From: an uncultured Paracoccaceae bacterium
GTDB lineage: Bacteria; Pseudomonadota; Alphaproteobacteria; Rhodobacterales; Rhodobacteraceae
Direction: 5' to 3'
DNA: 64,000 nt
Assembly (NCBI GenBank): GCA_947500135.1
Contig: CANMQX010000009.1
Span: 62,001 to 126,000 of the forward strand
A program made the position numbers and the translations under genes. The notes under the pieces were generated by a model. The model did no database searches. It was not told the origin of the DNA and saw only the letters and a program-made list of their open reading frames with translations. Of the stretch, positions 27,736-37,432 are shown in pieces (the stretch's first letter is position 1; every line of letters begins with the position of its first letter).

Positions 27736-28752
27736 ATGATCCACAAAAACTGGGCTGAGTTGATCAAGCCAACTCAATTGGAAGTGAAACCGGGCAATGA
27801 TCCGATGCGTCAGGCGACTGTTGTCGCTGAACCGCTGGAGCGTGGCTTTGGTCTGACTTTGGGCAACGCGCTGCGCCGCATTCTGATGTCGTCGCTGCAA
27901 GGTGCTGCGATTACGGCCGTGCAGATCGACAACGTGCTGCATGAGTTTTCATCCGTTTCCGGTGTGCGTGAAGACGTCACCGATATCGTGCTGAACCTCA
28001 AAGGTGTGGCCATCCGCATGGAAGTCGAAGGCCCCAAGCGTTTGTCCGTTCAGGCCAAAGGTCCTGGCGTTGTGACGGCAGCCGATATTTCCGAGACAGC
28101 CGGTATCGAGATCCTGAACAAGGATCACGTGATCTGTCACCTGGATGATGGCGCTGACCTTTACATGGAACTGACCGTCAATACCGGTAAGGGCTATGTG
28201 TCTGCCGACAAGAACAAGCCGGAAGACGCGCCCATCGGCATGATGTCGATTGATGCGATCTATTCGCCGGTCAAGAAAGTCAGCTATGACGTGCAGCCAA
28301 CCCGTGAAGGTCAGGTACTGGATTATGACAAGCTGACCATGAAGGTTGAGACCGATGGATCGCTGACCCCTGATGATGCAGTGGCCTATGCCGCCCGTAT
28401 CCTGCAGGACCAGCTGTCGATCTTCGTCAACTTTGATGAGCCTGAATCCGCAACGGCCGGTCAGGATGATGACGGTCTGGAATTCAACCCGCTGCTGCTG
28501 AAGAAAGTGGACGAGTTGGAACTGTCTGTCCGGTCTGCAAACTGCCTGAAGAACGACAATATCGTGTATATTGGCGATCTGATCCAGAAGACCGAAGCCG
28601 AAATGCTGCGCACCCCGAACTTTGGCCGCAAATCCTTGAACGAGATCAAGGAAGTGCTGTCTGGCATGGGTCTGCACCTTGGCATGGATGTCGAAGATTG
28701 GCCGCCGGACAATATCGAAGACCTGGCCAAGAAATTCGAGGACCAGTTTTAA
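27736..28752 (+). CDS. rpoA: DNA-directed RNA polymerase subunit alpha
   Basis: The 338-residue alpha subunit starts [20 protein letters not shown]. The N-terminal assembly domain shows [20 protein letters not shown], and the C-terminal DNA/activator-binding domain shows [20 protein letters not shown] and [20 protein letters not shown]. The ATG at 27736, with GGAGGG just upstream, matches the family; an in-frame ATG four codons earlier overlaps the ribosome-binding site. Confidence 0.98.
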   Translation: MIHKNWAELIKPTQLEVKPGNDPMRQATVVAEPLERGFGLTLGNALRRILMSSLQGAAITAVQIDNVLHEFSSVSGVREDVTDIVLNLKGVAIRMEVEGPKRLSVQAKGPGVVTAADISETAGIEILNKDHVICHLDDGADLYMELTVNTGKGYVSADKNKPEDAPIGMMSIDAIYSPVKKVSYDVQPTREGQVLDYDKLTMKVETDGSLTPDDAVAYAARILQDQLSIFVNFDEPESATAGQDDDGLEFNPLLLKKVDELELSVRSANCLKNDNIVYIGDLIQKTEAEMLRTPNFGRKSLNEIKEVLSGMGLHLGMDVEDWPPDNIEDLAKKFEDQF

Positions 28753-28756
28753 ACAT

Positions 28757-28782
28757 GTAAGATGGGTTTAAACCCATCTTAC
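28757..28782. repeat. Perfect 26-bp palindrome, GTAAGATGGG type
   Basis: GTAAGATGGGTTT followed directly by its reverse complement, four bases after the rpoA stop. The 26 bases are identical to the core of the copy at 19535-19562. It lies in the 140-base gap between rpoA and rplQ. Confidence 0.85.
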
Positions 28783-28892
28783 GACAATGCTCGCTTTTTG
28801 CGAGGAATATACGGGTCATCAAGACCCCAAGGAGAGTGGGGGACACGCATCCCCTGCCAGACAAAGCATAAAGACGATTAGGAGATATCAAA

Positions 28893-29312
28893 ATGCGTCA
28901 CGCAAGAGGTTACCGCCGCCTGAACCGCACACATGAGCACCGCAAGGCGCTTTTGTCGAATATGGCTGGCTCGCTTATTGAACATGAGCAAATCAAGACA
29001 ACATTGCCCAAGGCCAAGGAATTGCGCCGGGTTGTCGAAAAGCTGGTCACGCTGGGCAAGCGCGGCGATCTGCATGCTCGCCGTCAGGCCGCATCGCAGC
29101 TCAAGCAGGACAAGGACGTTGCCAAACTGTTCGAAGTTCTGGGCCCGCGTTACGCCGAGCGTCAGGGTGGTTACATCCGCATCATGAAAGCCGGTTTCCG
29201 TTATGGTGACATGGCGCCCATGGCGATCATCGAATTCGTGGATCGCGACGTGGATGCCAAAGGCGCGGCTGACAAGGCCCGTCTGGCTGAATATGAGAAC
29301 GCCGAAGACTAG
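28893..29312 (+). CDS. rplQ: 50S ribosomal protein L17
   Basis: The 139-residue protein ([20 protein letters not shown]) has the L17 motif [20 protein letters not shown] and [21 protein letters not shown] short C-terminal acidic extension (AEYENAED) follows the core. TAGGAGA precedes the ATG. It is the last gene of the ribosomal supercluster. Confidence 0.98.
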   Translation: MRHARGYRRLNRTHEHRKALLSNMAGSLIEHEQIKTTLPKAKELRRVVEKLVTLGKRGDLHARRQAASQLKQDKDVAKLFEVLGPRYAERQGGYIRIMKAGFRYGDMAPMAIIEFVDRDVDAKGAADKARLAEYENAED

Positions 29313-29336
29313 AGCGTTACGCTTCACTTGTTTTTC

Positions 29337-29367
29337 AAAGGCCTCGCACCCGGTGCGGGGCCTTTTT
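29337..29367 (+). terminator. Intrinsic terminator after rplQ
   Basis: AAAGGCCTCGCAC pairs with GTGCGGGGCCTTT around a short CCG loop and continues into five T. It closes the alpha block. Confidence 0.9.
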
Positions 29368-29417
29368 GGTTTGACGCGTCGGCCGTGAAAATCATCAGAC
29401 AGCGTGCATTGTACTGA

Positions 29418-29479
29418 GGGCAGCCCCTGACCCTGGGTGGGGTTGAAGCCCCCTCCGTGGGGAGGGTCGGGGGCTGCCC
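29418..29479. repeat. Palindromic repeat of the GGGCAGC family
   Basis: Outer arms GGGCAGCCCC(T)GACCCT (29418-29434) and AGGGTC(G)GGGGCTGCCC (29463-29479) enclose an inner hairpin CCCTCC-GTGG-GGAGGG. The outer GGGCAGC and the inner CCTCC/GGAGG parallel the element at 11424-11555. It sits between the rplQ terminator and the end of ugpC. Confidence 0.65.
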
Positions 29480-29510
29480 GGCTTATCGGCCGGGCGCGTA
29501 GGTGGTGACC

Positions 29511-30566
29511 TTAGCTGTCCCGCCGCAGCCCGCTTGATGCGTCGAACAGATGCGCCTTGCCAGGCTCGACGGAGAACCGCATCTGCCGCTTGTCCGCATC
29601 CAACACATGCACGCCGGGCAGGCTGATTGTAAACTCTTCCGCCGTGCCGCTTATTGCCCCATGGATCAGCGTATTAGCCCCCAAAGGTTCGGCCAATCTG
29701 ACCGTGACATGCAGTGGCCCGTTTTCATCCGCCACCAGATGTTCCGGGCGGATACCGAATTTGACTGGCCCGTCCGCCCCGGATGCATCTGCGACCGCAT
29801 GCCCGTTCACGGTCACCTGCCCATCTTTTACCTGACCGTCCAGGATATTCATCGCGGGGCTGCCGATGAATTGCGCGGCAAAAAGGGTGCGCGGTGTTTC
29901 GTAAACCTCTAACGGTGTGCCGATCTGTTCGGCCACGCCCCCGTTCATCACGATCATCCGGTCGGCCATTGTCATCGCCTCGACCTGATCATGGGTGACA
30001 TAAAGCGAGGTGATCCCGAGCTTGGATTGCAGTTCCTTGATCTCAAGCCGCATTTGCACCCGCAGCTTGGCGTCCAGATTAGACAGCGGTTCATCGAACA
30101 AAAACACTGCCGGTTCCCGCACGATGGCCCGCCCCATGGCGACCCGTTGCCGTTGCCCGCCAGAGAGTTGCCGTGGCTTTCGATCCAAAAGCGGTTCCAG
30201 TTGCAGCAATTGCGCCGCCTCGACCACCTTGGCGTTGATCTGGTCCTTGGGAAGCCCTGCGATTTTCAGCCCGTAACCCATGTTCTGCCGCACCGACATA
30301 TGCGGGTAGAGCGCGTAGTTTTGGAACACCATGGCGATGTCTCGGTCCATGGGTTCCAGGTCATTAGCCCGTGTGCCGCCGATCATGACATCCCCGGCGG
30401 ATACGGTTTCTAGCCCTGCCACCATCCGCAGCAGGGTGGATTTCCCGCAGCCCGATGGCCCGACGATCACGATGAATTCGCCGTCGGCGATGTCTGTTGA
30501 AATGCCATGGATCACATCTGTGGACCCGAAGCTTTTCTTGATATCCTTAAGGGTGACGGTTGCCAT
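29511..30566 (-). CDS. ugpC: sn-Glycerol-3-phosphate ABC transporter ATPase
   Basis: The 351-residue ATPase energises the UgpAE permease. It has Walker A GPSGCGKST, signature LSGGQRQRVAMGRAIV, Walker B VFLFDEPLSNLDAKLR and the C-terminal MOI/TOBE-type domain (GPVKFGIRPEHLVADENGPL). It starts three bases after ugpE. Its role in glycerol-3-phosphate uptake is inferred from the four-gene order and the SBP. Confidence 0.93.
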   Translation of the reverse strand: MATVTLKDIKKSFGSTDVIHGISTDIADGEFIVIVGPSGCGKSTLLRMVAGLETVSAGDVMIGGTRANDLEPMDRDIAMVFQNYALYPHMSVRQNMGYGLKIAGLPKDQINAKVVEAAQLLQLEPLLDRKPRQLSGGQRQRVAMGRAIVREPAVFLFDEPLSNLDAKLRVQMRLEIKELQSKLGITSLYVTHDQVEAMTMADRMIVMNGGVAEQIGTPLEVYETPRTLFAAQFIGSPAMNILDGQVKDGQVTVNGHAVADASGADGPVKFGIRPEHLVADENGPLHVTVRLAEPLGANTLIHGAISGTAEEFTISLPGVHVLDADKRQMRFSVEPGKAHLFDASSGLRRDS

Positions 30567-30569
30567 ATT

Positions 30570-31427
30570 TTATTTCTCACTATCGACGAGGCCGCGAATG
30601 AACAGCCGCTGCATGCCCACCACGACAATCACAGGCGGGATCATCGCAAGGATGGATGTCGCCATGATCGTGGGCCAATGGGCGAAATCATCGCCTGACG
30701 GGAACATCTGTTTGATCCCCATAACGATCGTGTTCATTTCCGGGTCCGTGGTGATCAGAAGCGGCCAGAGATATTGATTCCAGCCATAGATGAAGAGGAT
30801 CACGAAGAGGGCGGCGATGTTTGTTCGGCTCATCGGCACAACGATATCCCAGAAAAACCGCATCGGGCGTGCGCCGTCGACACGCGCGGCCTCTGCCAGT
30901 TCATCGGGGATGGTCAGAAAGAATTGCCGGAAGAGGAAGGTTGCCGTCGCTGAGGCGATCAGTGGAAAGATCAGACCGCTATAGCTGTTGAGCATCCCAA
31001 AGCTGGCGACAACCTCGAAGGTGGGTACGATTCGCACCTCGACCGGCAACATGAGTGTCAGGAAGATCAGCCAGAAGAAAACGCCGCGCCCCGGAAATTT
31101 GAAATAGACGATGGCAAAAGCCGACAGGAGCGAGATGACGATTTTGCCAACGGCGATCCCAATGGCCATGATCAGGCTGTTCATGAGCATCGTTCCAACG
31201 GGCACATTGACGCCTGAGAACAGTGCGTTTTTGTAGTTGGTCCAGAACTGATCGCCGGGCCAGACCGGCATGGGTGGGCGGATGATATCGGCTTGGGTGA
31301 CTGTGGACGCCACAAAGGCCAGCCAGATCGGAAAGAAGATCACCAATACGCCGAGGATCATGAAAACATGGGTCAGCCACAGCCCCGCCCCGCGTTTTTC
31401 AACCATGCCGTGGATTTCGCGCGCCAT
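30570..31427 (-). CDS. ugpE: sn-Glycerol-3-phosphate ABC transporter permease UgpE
   Basis: The 285-residue inner-membrane protein has six hydrophobic helices and the EAA loop [20 protein letters not shown]. The N-terminal [20 protein letters not shown] and [20 protein letters not shown] are typical of UgpE. The ATG shares one base with the ugpA stop (TGATG), so translation is coupled. Confidence 0.93.
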   Translation of the reverse strand: MAREIHGMVEKRGAGLWLTHVFMILGVLVIFFPIWLAFVASTVTQADIIRPPMPVWPGDQFWTNYKNALFSGVNVPVGTMLMNSLIMAIGIAVGKIVISLLSAFAIVYFKFPGRGVFFWLIFLTLMLPVEVRIVPTFEVVASFGMLNSYSGLIFPLIASATATFLFRQFFLTIPDELAEAARVDGARPMRFFWDIVVPMSRTNIAALFVILFIYGWNQYLWPLLITTDPEMNTIVMGIKQMFPSGDDFAHWPTIMATSILAMIPPVIVVVGMQRLFIRGLVDSEK

Positions 31428-32308
31428 CAGTAATGCACCCGCTTTTCAATGAATTTGAATTGCACCACCGTCAGCAGCCCCACGACGATCAGCAGGATGA
31501 CCGACTGCGCCGAGGAGGAGCCGAGGTCCTGACCCACAAACCCATCAGAGAAGACTTTGTAGACAAGGATGGTGGTTGTTTGCTGCGGCCCACCAGCGGT
31601 GATTGTGTGGATCACCCCGAAGGTTTCGAAGAAGGCGTAGACGATGTTGACCACCAGCAGAAAGAAGGTTGTTGGTGACAGCAGCGGCAGCACGATTGTC
31701 CAGAACCGCCGCCAGAAATGGGCACCATCGATGGCTGCGGCCTCGATCACCGATTTCGGGACGGCCTGTAGTGCCGCAAAGAAAAACAGGAAGTTATAGC
31801 TGATCCGCCCCCATGCGGATGCAACGACAACAAGCCCCATCGCCTCGCCCCCGTTCAGCACATGGTTCCAGTCATAGCCCAACTGCCCCAGATACCATGA
31901 CACCACCCCTACGCGGGTGTTGAACATGAAGAGCCATAGCACACCGGCGACGGCGGGGGCCACGGCATAAGGCCAGATCAGCAGGGTCCGGTAGACGCCC
32001 GACCCTTTGATCAGCCGGTCGGCCAGCACCGCCAGAAAGAGTGCGGGAATCATGGAGCAAAGTGTTACGAGGATCGAGAAGATCGCCGTTGTGACGAAGG
32101 ATGCCCGATAGAACGGGTCAGAGAGCAGGAATTCGAAATTACCGAGGCCCACATATTGCATCGACAACCCGAACGGGTCGGGGATGAACAGCGATTGCCA
32201 GATCGCCTGCCCAGCGGGATAGAAGAAAAAGACAGCGGAAATGATCACCTGCGGGGCGATCAACAGCAGTGGCAAAAGCCAGCCACGAAAGGTGACGCGT
32301 TTTTCCAT
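31427..32308 (-). CDS. ugpA: sn-Glycerol-3-phosphate ABC transporter permease UgpA
   Basis: The 293-residue permease begins [20 protein letters not shown] and has six hydrophobic segments, with an EAA-type loop [20 protein letters not shown]. It pairs with UgpE to form the translocation pore. It is separated from ugpB by 51 bases carrying a strong hairpin. Confidence 0.93.
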   Translation of the reverse strand: MEKRVTFRGWLLPLLLIAPQVIISAVFFFYPAGQAIWQSLFIPDPFGLSMQYVGLGNFEFLLSDPFYRASFVTTAIFSILVTLCSMIPALFLAVLADRLIKGSGVYRTLLIWPYAVAPAVAGVLWLFMFNTRVGVVSWYLGQLGYDWNHVLNGGEAMGLVVVASAWGRISYNFLFFFAALQAVPKSVIEAAAIDGAHFWRRFWTIVLPLLSPTTFFLLVVNIVYAFFETFGVIHTITAGGPQQTTTILVYKVFSDGFVGQDLGSSSAQSVILLIVVGLLTVVQFKFIEKRVHY

Positions 32309-32324
32309 GTGTCCCCCTGCGGTT

Positions 32325-32352
32325 AAAAGGCGGGCCGCATTGGCCCGCCTTT
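32325..32352 (-). terminator. Intercistronic hairpin between ugpB and ugpA
   Basis: Read on the minus strand, AAAGGCGGGCC pairs with GGCCCGCCTTT and a short T-run follows. Placed just after the binding-protein gene, it probably allows partial termination or protects the ugpB mRNA, giving excess binding protein over permease. Confidence 0.8.
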
Positions 32353-32359
32353 CATTGCT

Positions 32360-33670
32360 TTAGCGGTTTGCGGTTTCAAACCGGCGCAACAGCGCGTCAC
32401 CGCGTTCCTTGGCGCTGTCCATGGCCTCTTGTGCGGATTTGTCACCGGCCCAGATCGCCTCAAGCTCTTCGTCGATGATGCCCCTGATCTGGTCGAATGA
32501 CCCAAGGCGCAGCCCCTTGGAATTCGCGGTCGGTTCATTGGCTGTCATCTGGATCACGGCAATGTCCGTGCCGGGGTTTTCATCGTAGAACCCGGCGGCG
32601 CGTGTCGCATCCCCTGCCTCTGCTGTGATCGGCAGATAACCTGTATCCTGGTGCCATTGTGCCTGGATGTCGCTCGATGACAGGAAGGCGAGGAATTCGC
32701 CAACGCCTTTGTATTCTTCGGCTTCATGCCCTTCCATGACCCAAAGTGAGGCCCCACCGATGATGGTGTTTTGTGGCCCGCTTCCGACGCCTTCCCAATA
32801 GGGTAGGGGCCGCACATCAAAGTCGAATTCGGCTTCGGCCTTGATCCCGGCATAACCTGCGGAGCTTTCGGTGAACAATGCGCATTCGCCAGCCCGGAAG
32901 TTGGCCCCGCCTTCATTGCGCCGTCCGGTATAGATGAACTTACCGTCCTGCGCCCATTCACCCATGGCCGTCAGGTGGGCGACCTGTGCTTCGCCGTTCA
33001 GTTGCAGTTCGGTATCCAGCCCGGCAAAGCCGTTATCCTGGCTTGCAAAGGGCACGTCATGATAGGCCGAGAAGTTTTCGAGGTGAATCCAGCTTTGCCA
33101 TGCCGTGACCAGCGGGCATTCCGACCCGCCTGCCTTGAGCGCATCCAGCGTTTCGCCCACGTTCTGCCATGTCGACAGGTCGGTGTCGGGGTCAACGCCT
33201 GCCGCCTCAAACGCGTTGCGGTTCACCCACAGCACGGGGGTGGAAGAGTTGAAGGGCAGGGACAGCATGTCGCCATCGGTCGTGGTGTAATACCCTTTGA
33301 CCGCGCCGATATAGGCGTCGGGGTCAAATGTTGCTCCGCTTTCGGCCATGACTTCAAAGACTGGCTTGGTCGCGCCTTTGGCAGACATCATGGTTGCTGT
33401 CCCGACCTCGAACACCATCAGGATATGCGGCTGTTCACTGGCCCGGAACGCGGCGATGCCTGCGTTAAGTGTTTCGGAATAGTTGCCCTTGTGGCTTTGC
33501 ACCACGACATAATCGCTTTGGCTGGCGTTGAATTCTTCAACCTGTGCTGCGACAAGTTCGCCCAAGCGGCCCGTGAAGGCGTGCCAGAACTGCACTTCTG
33601 TCTGTGCCATCGCGGCCAGTGGCGACAGGATGGTGGATACGGCGAGAGTGCCGATTAGAGATTTCTTCAT
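32360..33670 (-). CDS. ugpB: sn-Glycerol-3-phosphate periplasmic binding protein
   Basis: The 436-residue protein has a signal peptide (MKKSLIGTLAVSTILSPLAA, MAQ) and a family-1 binding-protein fold: TEVQFWHAFTGRLGELVAAQ near the N-terminus, PHILMVFEVGTATMMSAKGA, and LPFNSSTPVLWVNRNAF. These segments are characteristic of UgpB. The ATG at 33670 is preceded by GGGGGGAAAGA; longer in-frame starts lack sites. It is the first gene of ugpBAEC. Confidence 0.93.
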   Translation of the reverse strand: MKKSLIGTLAVSTILSPLAAMAQTEVQFWHAFTGRLGELVAAQVEEFNASQSDYVVVQSHKGNYSETLNAGIAAFRASEQPHILMVFEVGTATMMSAKGATKPVFEVMAESGATFDPDAYIGAVKGYYTTTDGDMLSLPFNSSTPVLWVNRNAFEAAGVDPDTDLSTWQNVGETLDALKAGGSECPLVTAWQSWIHLENFSAYHDVPFASQDNGFAGLDTELQLNGEAQVAHLTAMGEWAQDGKFIYTGRRNEGGANFRAGECALFTESSAGYAGIKAEAEFDFDVRPLPYWEGVGSGPQNTIIGGASLWVMEGHEAEEYKGVGEFLAFLSSSDIQAQWHQDTGYLPITAEAGDATRAAGFYDENPGTDIAVIQMTANEPTANSKGLRLGSFDQIRGIIDEELEAIWAGDKSAQEAMDSAKERGDALLRRFETANR

Positions 33671-34010
33671 TCTTTCCCCCCTTGCACCGCTAGGGTGCAT
33701 TTTGTTGAGTTGCAGTGGGTTAGACCCTGCATCCGTCATGTAACCCGAAAACGATACACGGCTTTGGGCAATTATCAAGCTTGGCGAAATCCGGATGCTG
33801 GAGGTCTATTTCTGATATGTTGTCTTGTGCCTCGCTTGCCTTTCGGATGGCACGCGGTTGCGCACCCTTGTTCAGAATCGCAGAGACAGGCGACAGATAT
33901 GTGACAGGCATCCTGTCAGCAGAACGCTTGCAAATGCCGCGTTCCCCGAACATATCCGTAGCTGAAATGTCCGACCTGATGATCATAAACACTGCCCGGG
34001 TGGACCGCTG
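33671..34010. other. ugpB-rarA divergent gap with candidate promoter and a doubtful small frame
   Basis: On the minus strand TTGATA (33773-33778), 16 bp, TATCGT (33751-33756) is a plausible ugpB promoter. On the plus strand an open frame (33817-34011, about 64 codons from its best ATG, with GGAGG 12 bases upstream) runs to a stop overlapping the rarA ATG (TGATG). The frame has no recognisable motif; it may be a leader peptide, a gene remnant or chance. Confidence 0.35.
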
Positions 34011-35318
34011 ATGGGTGATTTGTTTGACAGCGCGCCTGTGCCGGATGATGCCCCGCGCCCACTGGCCGACCGGTTGCGCCCGAAGACCCTGTCAGAGGTG
34101 ATCGGGCAGGATCAGGTGCTGGGGCCGGATGCCCCGCTGGGCACGATGTTGGCGTCTGGCACCTTGTCATCGTTGATTTTCTGGGGTCCGCCGGGCGTGG
34201 GCAAGACCACGATTGCCCGGCTGCTGGCCGATGAAACCGATCTGCATTTTGTGCAGATCAGCGCGATCTTCACTGGCGTCCCCGATCTGCGCAAAGTGTT
34301 CGAGGCCGCCAAGATGCGCCGCCGGAATGGCAAGGGCACGTTGTTGTTCGTGGATGAGATTCACCGTTTCAACAAGGCGCAGCAGGATGGGTTTCTGCCC
34401 TATATGGAGGATGGCACGATCCTGCTGGTGGGGGCCACGACCGAAAATCCAAGCTTTGAGTTGAACGCCGCTGTGCTGAGCCGGTCGCAGGTCTTTATCC
34501 TGACCCGGTTGGATTTGAAGGATCTTGAGCTGCTGGCGCAGCGCGCCGAGAAGGAATTGGATAAGGCGCTGCCGCTGGATGGTCACGCCCGTGATGCATT
34601 GTTGGAGATGGCTGATGGCGATGGTCGCGCGCTGTTGAACCTGATCGAACAGATCAGTGCCTGGAAAGTGGACGGCAAGCTGACCACTGATGATCTGACC
34701 AAGCGGCTGATGAAGCGTGCCGTCAAATACGACAAATCGGGGGACGAGCATTACAACCTGATTTCGGCACTGCACAAATCTGTGCGTGGGTCGGACCCGG
34801 ATGCCGCCCTTTACTGGTTTGCCCGGATGCTGGCGGGCGGTGAGGACCCCCGGTTTCTGGCCCGTCGCATCACCCGCATGGCGGTTGAGGATATCGGGCT
34901 GGCTGATCCGCAGGCGCAGGCGGTTTGTTTGCAGGCGTGGGAAACCTATGAACGGTTAGGGTCGCCTGAGGGCGAGTTGGCGCTGGCGCAGGCGTTGACC
35001 TATCTGGCGCTCGCCCCGAAATCGAATGCGACTTATGTGGCTTATAAGGGCGCTGTGGCTGCGGCCAAGAAAACCGGGTCAGAGCCGCCGCCTGCCCATA
35101 TTCTGAATGCCCCTACGACCCTGATGAAAGAACAGGGATTTGGTGCGGGCTATGCCTATGATCATGACGCAGAGGACGGGTTTTCGGGCCAGAACTATTT
35201 CCCTGATGGGATGAAACGCGGTGTTTATTACCTGCCCGTGGATCGCGGGTTTGAGCGGGAATTGAAGAAGCGGGTCGATTACTTTGCCGGGTTGCGCGCC
35301 AAACGCGCCAAGAATTGA
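34011..35318 (+). CDS. rarA: Replication-associated recombination protein A (AAA+ ATPase)
   Basis: RarA/MgsA acts at stalled replication forks. The 435-residue protein has MGDLFDSAPVPDDAPRPLAD, Walker A GPPGVGKTTIARLLA, Walker B LLFVDEIHRFNKAQQDGFLP, sensor-1 GATTENPSFELNAAVLSR and the C-terminal MgsA domain (PNAPTTLMKEQG-like ILNAPTTLMKEQGFGAGYAY). It leads a plus-strand operon with crcB, an rluC-like gene, a HAD phosphatase and an ATP12 gene. Confidence 0.97.
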   Translation: MGDLFDSAPVPDDAPRPLADRLRPKTLSEVIGQDQVLGPDAPLGTMLASGTLSSLIFWGPPGVGKTTIARLLADETDLHFVQISAIFTGVPDLRKVFEAAKMRRRNGKGTLLFVDEIHRFNKAQQDGFLPYMEDGTILLVGATTENPSFELNAAVLSRSQVFILTRLDLKDLELLAQRAEKELDKALPLDGHARDALLEMADGDGRALLNLIEQISAWKVDGKLTTDDLTKRLMKRAVKYDKSGDEHYNLISALHKSVRGSDPDAALYWFARMLAGGEDPRFLARRITRMAVEDIGLADPQAQAVCLQAWETYERLGSPEGELALAQALTYLALAPKSNATYVAYKGAVAAAKKTGSEPPPAHILNAPTTLMKEQGFGAGYAYDHDAEDGFSGQNYFPDGMKRGVYYLPVDRGFERELKKRVDYFAGLRAKRAKN

Positions 35319-35350
35319 CATTCACCCCGGAACGGGCGAAGGCACGGCAT

Positions 35351-35710
35351 ATGATGGCACCTGTAATCTCTGTGGCGCTTGGCGGCGCGATTGGCTCTGT
35401 TCTGCGATATCTTGTGGGGCTGATGGTCGTGTTCCCGCTGGGCACGCTGGCGGTGAATGTGATCGGGTCATTTGCCATCGGGTTGGTCTGGGTGCATCTG
35501 GCCGATAAGGGCTTGCAGCATTGGTTGCCGTTTTTGATGACCGGCGTGTTGGGCGGGTTCACGACCTTTTCGGCGTTCACCCTGGATGCGCTGCGATTGG
35601 TTGAGGATGGCCGGGTCATGGCGGCGGGTGGTTATGTGCTGGCGTCGCTGATTGTGTCCGTGACCGCCTGCGCGCTGGGTCTGTGGATGGCGCGGGGGAT
35701 GACGGTATGA
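35351..35710 (+). CDS. crcB: Fluoride efflux channel CrcB/Fluc
   Basis: The 119-residue protein has four helices and the Fluc signatures GGAIGSVLRYLV, GTLAVNVIGSFAIGL and GVLGGFTTFSAFTLDALRL with the pore asparagine and the phenylalanine track. Fluc exports fluoride as a dual-topology dimer. ATG at 35351 or the next codon fits the family. The stop overlaps the next gene (ATGA). No fluoride riboswitch was recognised upstream. Confidence 0.93.
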   Translation: MMAPVISVALGGAIGSVLRYLVGLMVVFPLGTLAVNVIGSFAIGLVWVHLADKGLQHWLPFLMTGVLGGFTTFSAFTLDALRLVEDGRVMAAGGYVLASLIVSVTACALGLWMARGMTV

Positions 35711-36762
35711 GCGGTGTGCAAACGCGGGTGATTGGCCCGGATGATGGGGATCAGCGGGTGGATCGGTATCTGCGCCGCCTGTTCCCTCATCTGACTCAAG
35801 GCCGCATCGAAAAGATGTGCCGCAAGGGTGAATTGCGGGTCGATGGTGGCCGGGTCAAGACGAATACACGGCTTGAGGTCGGGCAGAAGGTACGGATTCC
35901 CCCCCTGCCGAGTGAAGAAGAGGCGGAGGCCGCGCGCGCCTTGGCCAAGCATGGTGTCACCAAGGCGGATGCCAAGCTGATCCAGTCCTGTGTCATCTAT
36001 AAAGACGACCATATCATTGCGATCAACAAACCTGCTGGGTTGGCAACGCAAGGTGGGTCAAAAACCACCCGTCATGTCGATGGCATGGCTGAGGCGCTGA
36101 GTTTTGGTTATGATGAAAAGCCGCGTCTGGTGCATCGGTTGGACAAGGACACATCAGGTGTCTTGCTGCTGGCCCGCACAAGGATGATGGCCAAGCAGTT
36201 GACCGAGAACCTGAAACATCGCGAGACTCGCAAGATTTACTGGGCGGCCGTTGCCGGGGTGCCGCATCCGCGCGCGGGCACGATCAAATATGGGTTGGTA
36301 AAGGCCCCGGGCCATGGACGCGGTGGTGAGAATGAAAAGATGCGCTGTGTGCATCCGCGTGATGTGGACAGCACCGAAGGCGCGAAGCGTGCGACATCCG
36401 ATTACGCGGTGATGGATACGCTGGCCAGCCGTGCTGCGTGGTGTGCGCTTGTCCCGATTACGGGCCGCACCCATCAGTTGCGCGCCCATATGGCCGAGAT
36501 TGGCCACCCGATTGTCGGCGACGGCAAATATGGCGGGTCGGGGCAGGAGAACCTTGGCGATGGCTGGGGCGCTGGTATGGGGTCAGAGATTGGCCGCAAG
36601 ATGCATCTGCATGCCCGCAGCCTGACGATTGAACATCCGGTGACCAAAGCGACCTTGCATCTGACCGCACCGCTGCCGGATCACATGCAGCACACGTGGG
36701 ATTTTGTCGGCTGGGTGGTTGAACATGCCCCGGTTGATCCGTTCAATATGCCTGATGCCTGA
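35707..36762 (+). CDS. RluC/RluD-family 23S rRNA pseudouridine synthase
   Basis: A 351-residue enzyme with an N-terminal S4 domain (QRVDRYLRRLFPHLTQGRIE ... KGELRVDGGRVKTNTRLEVG) and a catalytic domain. The catalytic aspartate lies in RLVHRLDKDTSGVLLLART; the ITGRTHQLRAHMAEIGHPIV motif is also present. The specificity is probably that of RluC (several 23S positions) by domain layout, but RluD-like enzymes cannot be excluded. ATG at 35707 overlaps the crcB stop. Confidence 0.9.
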   Translation: MSGVQTRVIGPDDGDQRVDRYLRRLFPHLTQGRIEKMCRKGELRVDGGRVKTNTRLEVGQKVRIPPLPSEEEAEAARALAKHGVTKADAKLIQSCVIYKDDHIIAINKPAGLATQGGSKTTRHVDGMAEALSFGYDEKPRLVHRLDKDTSGVLLLARTRMMAKQLTENLKHRETRKIYWAAVAGVPHPRAGTIKYGLVKAPGHGRGGENEKMRCVHPRDVDSTEGAKRATSDYAVMDTLASRAAWCALVPITGRTHQLRAHMAEIGHPIVGDGKYGGSGQENLGDGWGAGMGSEIGRKMHLHARSLTIEHPVTKATLHLTAPLPDHMQHTWDFVGWVVEHAPVDPFNMPDA

Positions 36763-37432
36763 CTTGCGCCTTGTGATATTCGACGTGGACGGCACGCTGG
36801 TTGATAGCCAGGTGATGATCTATGACGCTTTCGCGTTTGCCTATGAACGCGCAGGCCTGCCGGTGCCTGATCGTGAAAAGGCGCTAAGCTATGTCGGTAT
36901 GTCGCTGGAAAAGATATTCCCGGCACTTTCACCCGATCAGGATGCTGCCACGCATGCGGCGCTGACCCAAGGATATCGCGACGCTTATTTTCATATTCGG
37001 CAGGCGCGAGGCAGCAATGCGACCTCGCCCTTCTATCCGGGTGCGCGTGATGTGCTGGATGCCTATCATGGGCAGGACTGGACCTTGCTGGGTGTCGCCA
37101 CGGGTAAATCCACCCGGGGCCTTGATAAGCTGATTGAGGGGCATGGGCTGGACGGGTATTTTGTCAGTCGCCAGACCGCAGATGATCACCCGTCAAAGCC
37201 GAACCCGTCGATGATCCATGCGATCCTGTCCCAGACCGGTGTGCCCGCCGAAAAGGCGGTGATGATTGGCGATACGACATTTGATATGGATATGGGCCGC
37301 GCGGCGGGGGTTAAGACGATTGGTGTCAGCTGGGGGTATCACCCGGCAGAAACACTGCGCCCCGATATCTTGGTTGATGATTTCACAGCTCTCCCTGATG
37401 CGGTGGATCAATTGATAGGACCCGTGCAATGA
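36755..37432 (+). CDS. HAD-family hydrolase, phosphoglycolate phosphatase-like
   Basis: A 225-residue HAD phosphatase starting MPDLRLVIFDVDGTLVDSQV, which contains the nucleophile motif DVDGT. Motif II TGKSTRG, and motifs III/IV KPNPSMIHAIL and VMIGDTTFDMDMGRAAG follow. The substrate is unproven; similarity to Gph is general. It overlaps the rluC-like stop by eight bases and the ATP12 gene by four. Confidence 0.88.
   Translation: MPDLRLVIFDVDGTLVDSQVMIYDAFAFAYERAGLPVPDREKALSYVGMSLEKIFPALSPDQDAATHAALTQGYRDAYFHIRQARGSNATSPFYPGARDVLDAYHGQDWTLLGVATGKSTRGLDKLIEGHGLDGYFVSRQTADDHPSKPNPSMIHAILSQTGVPAEKAVMIGDTTFDMDMGRAAGVKTIGVSWGYHPAETLRPDILVDDFTALPDAVDQLIGPVQ

Noticed and set aside
35319..35350. Fluoride riboswitch before crcB
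   Set aside because: The rarA-crcB spacing is too short for the pseudoknot-containing aptamer and no matching conserved bases were seen.
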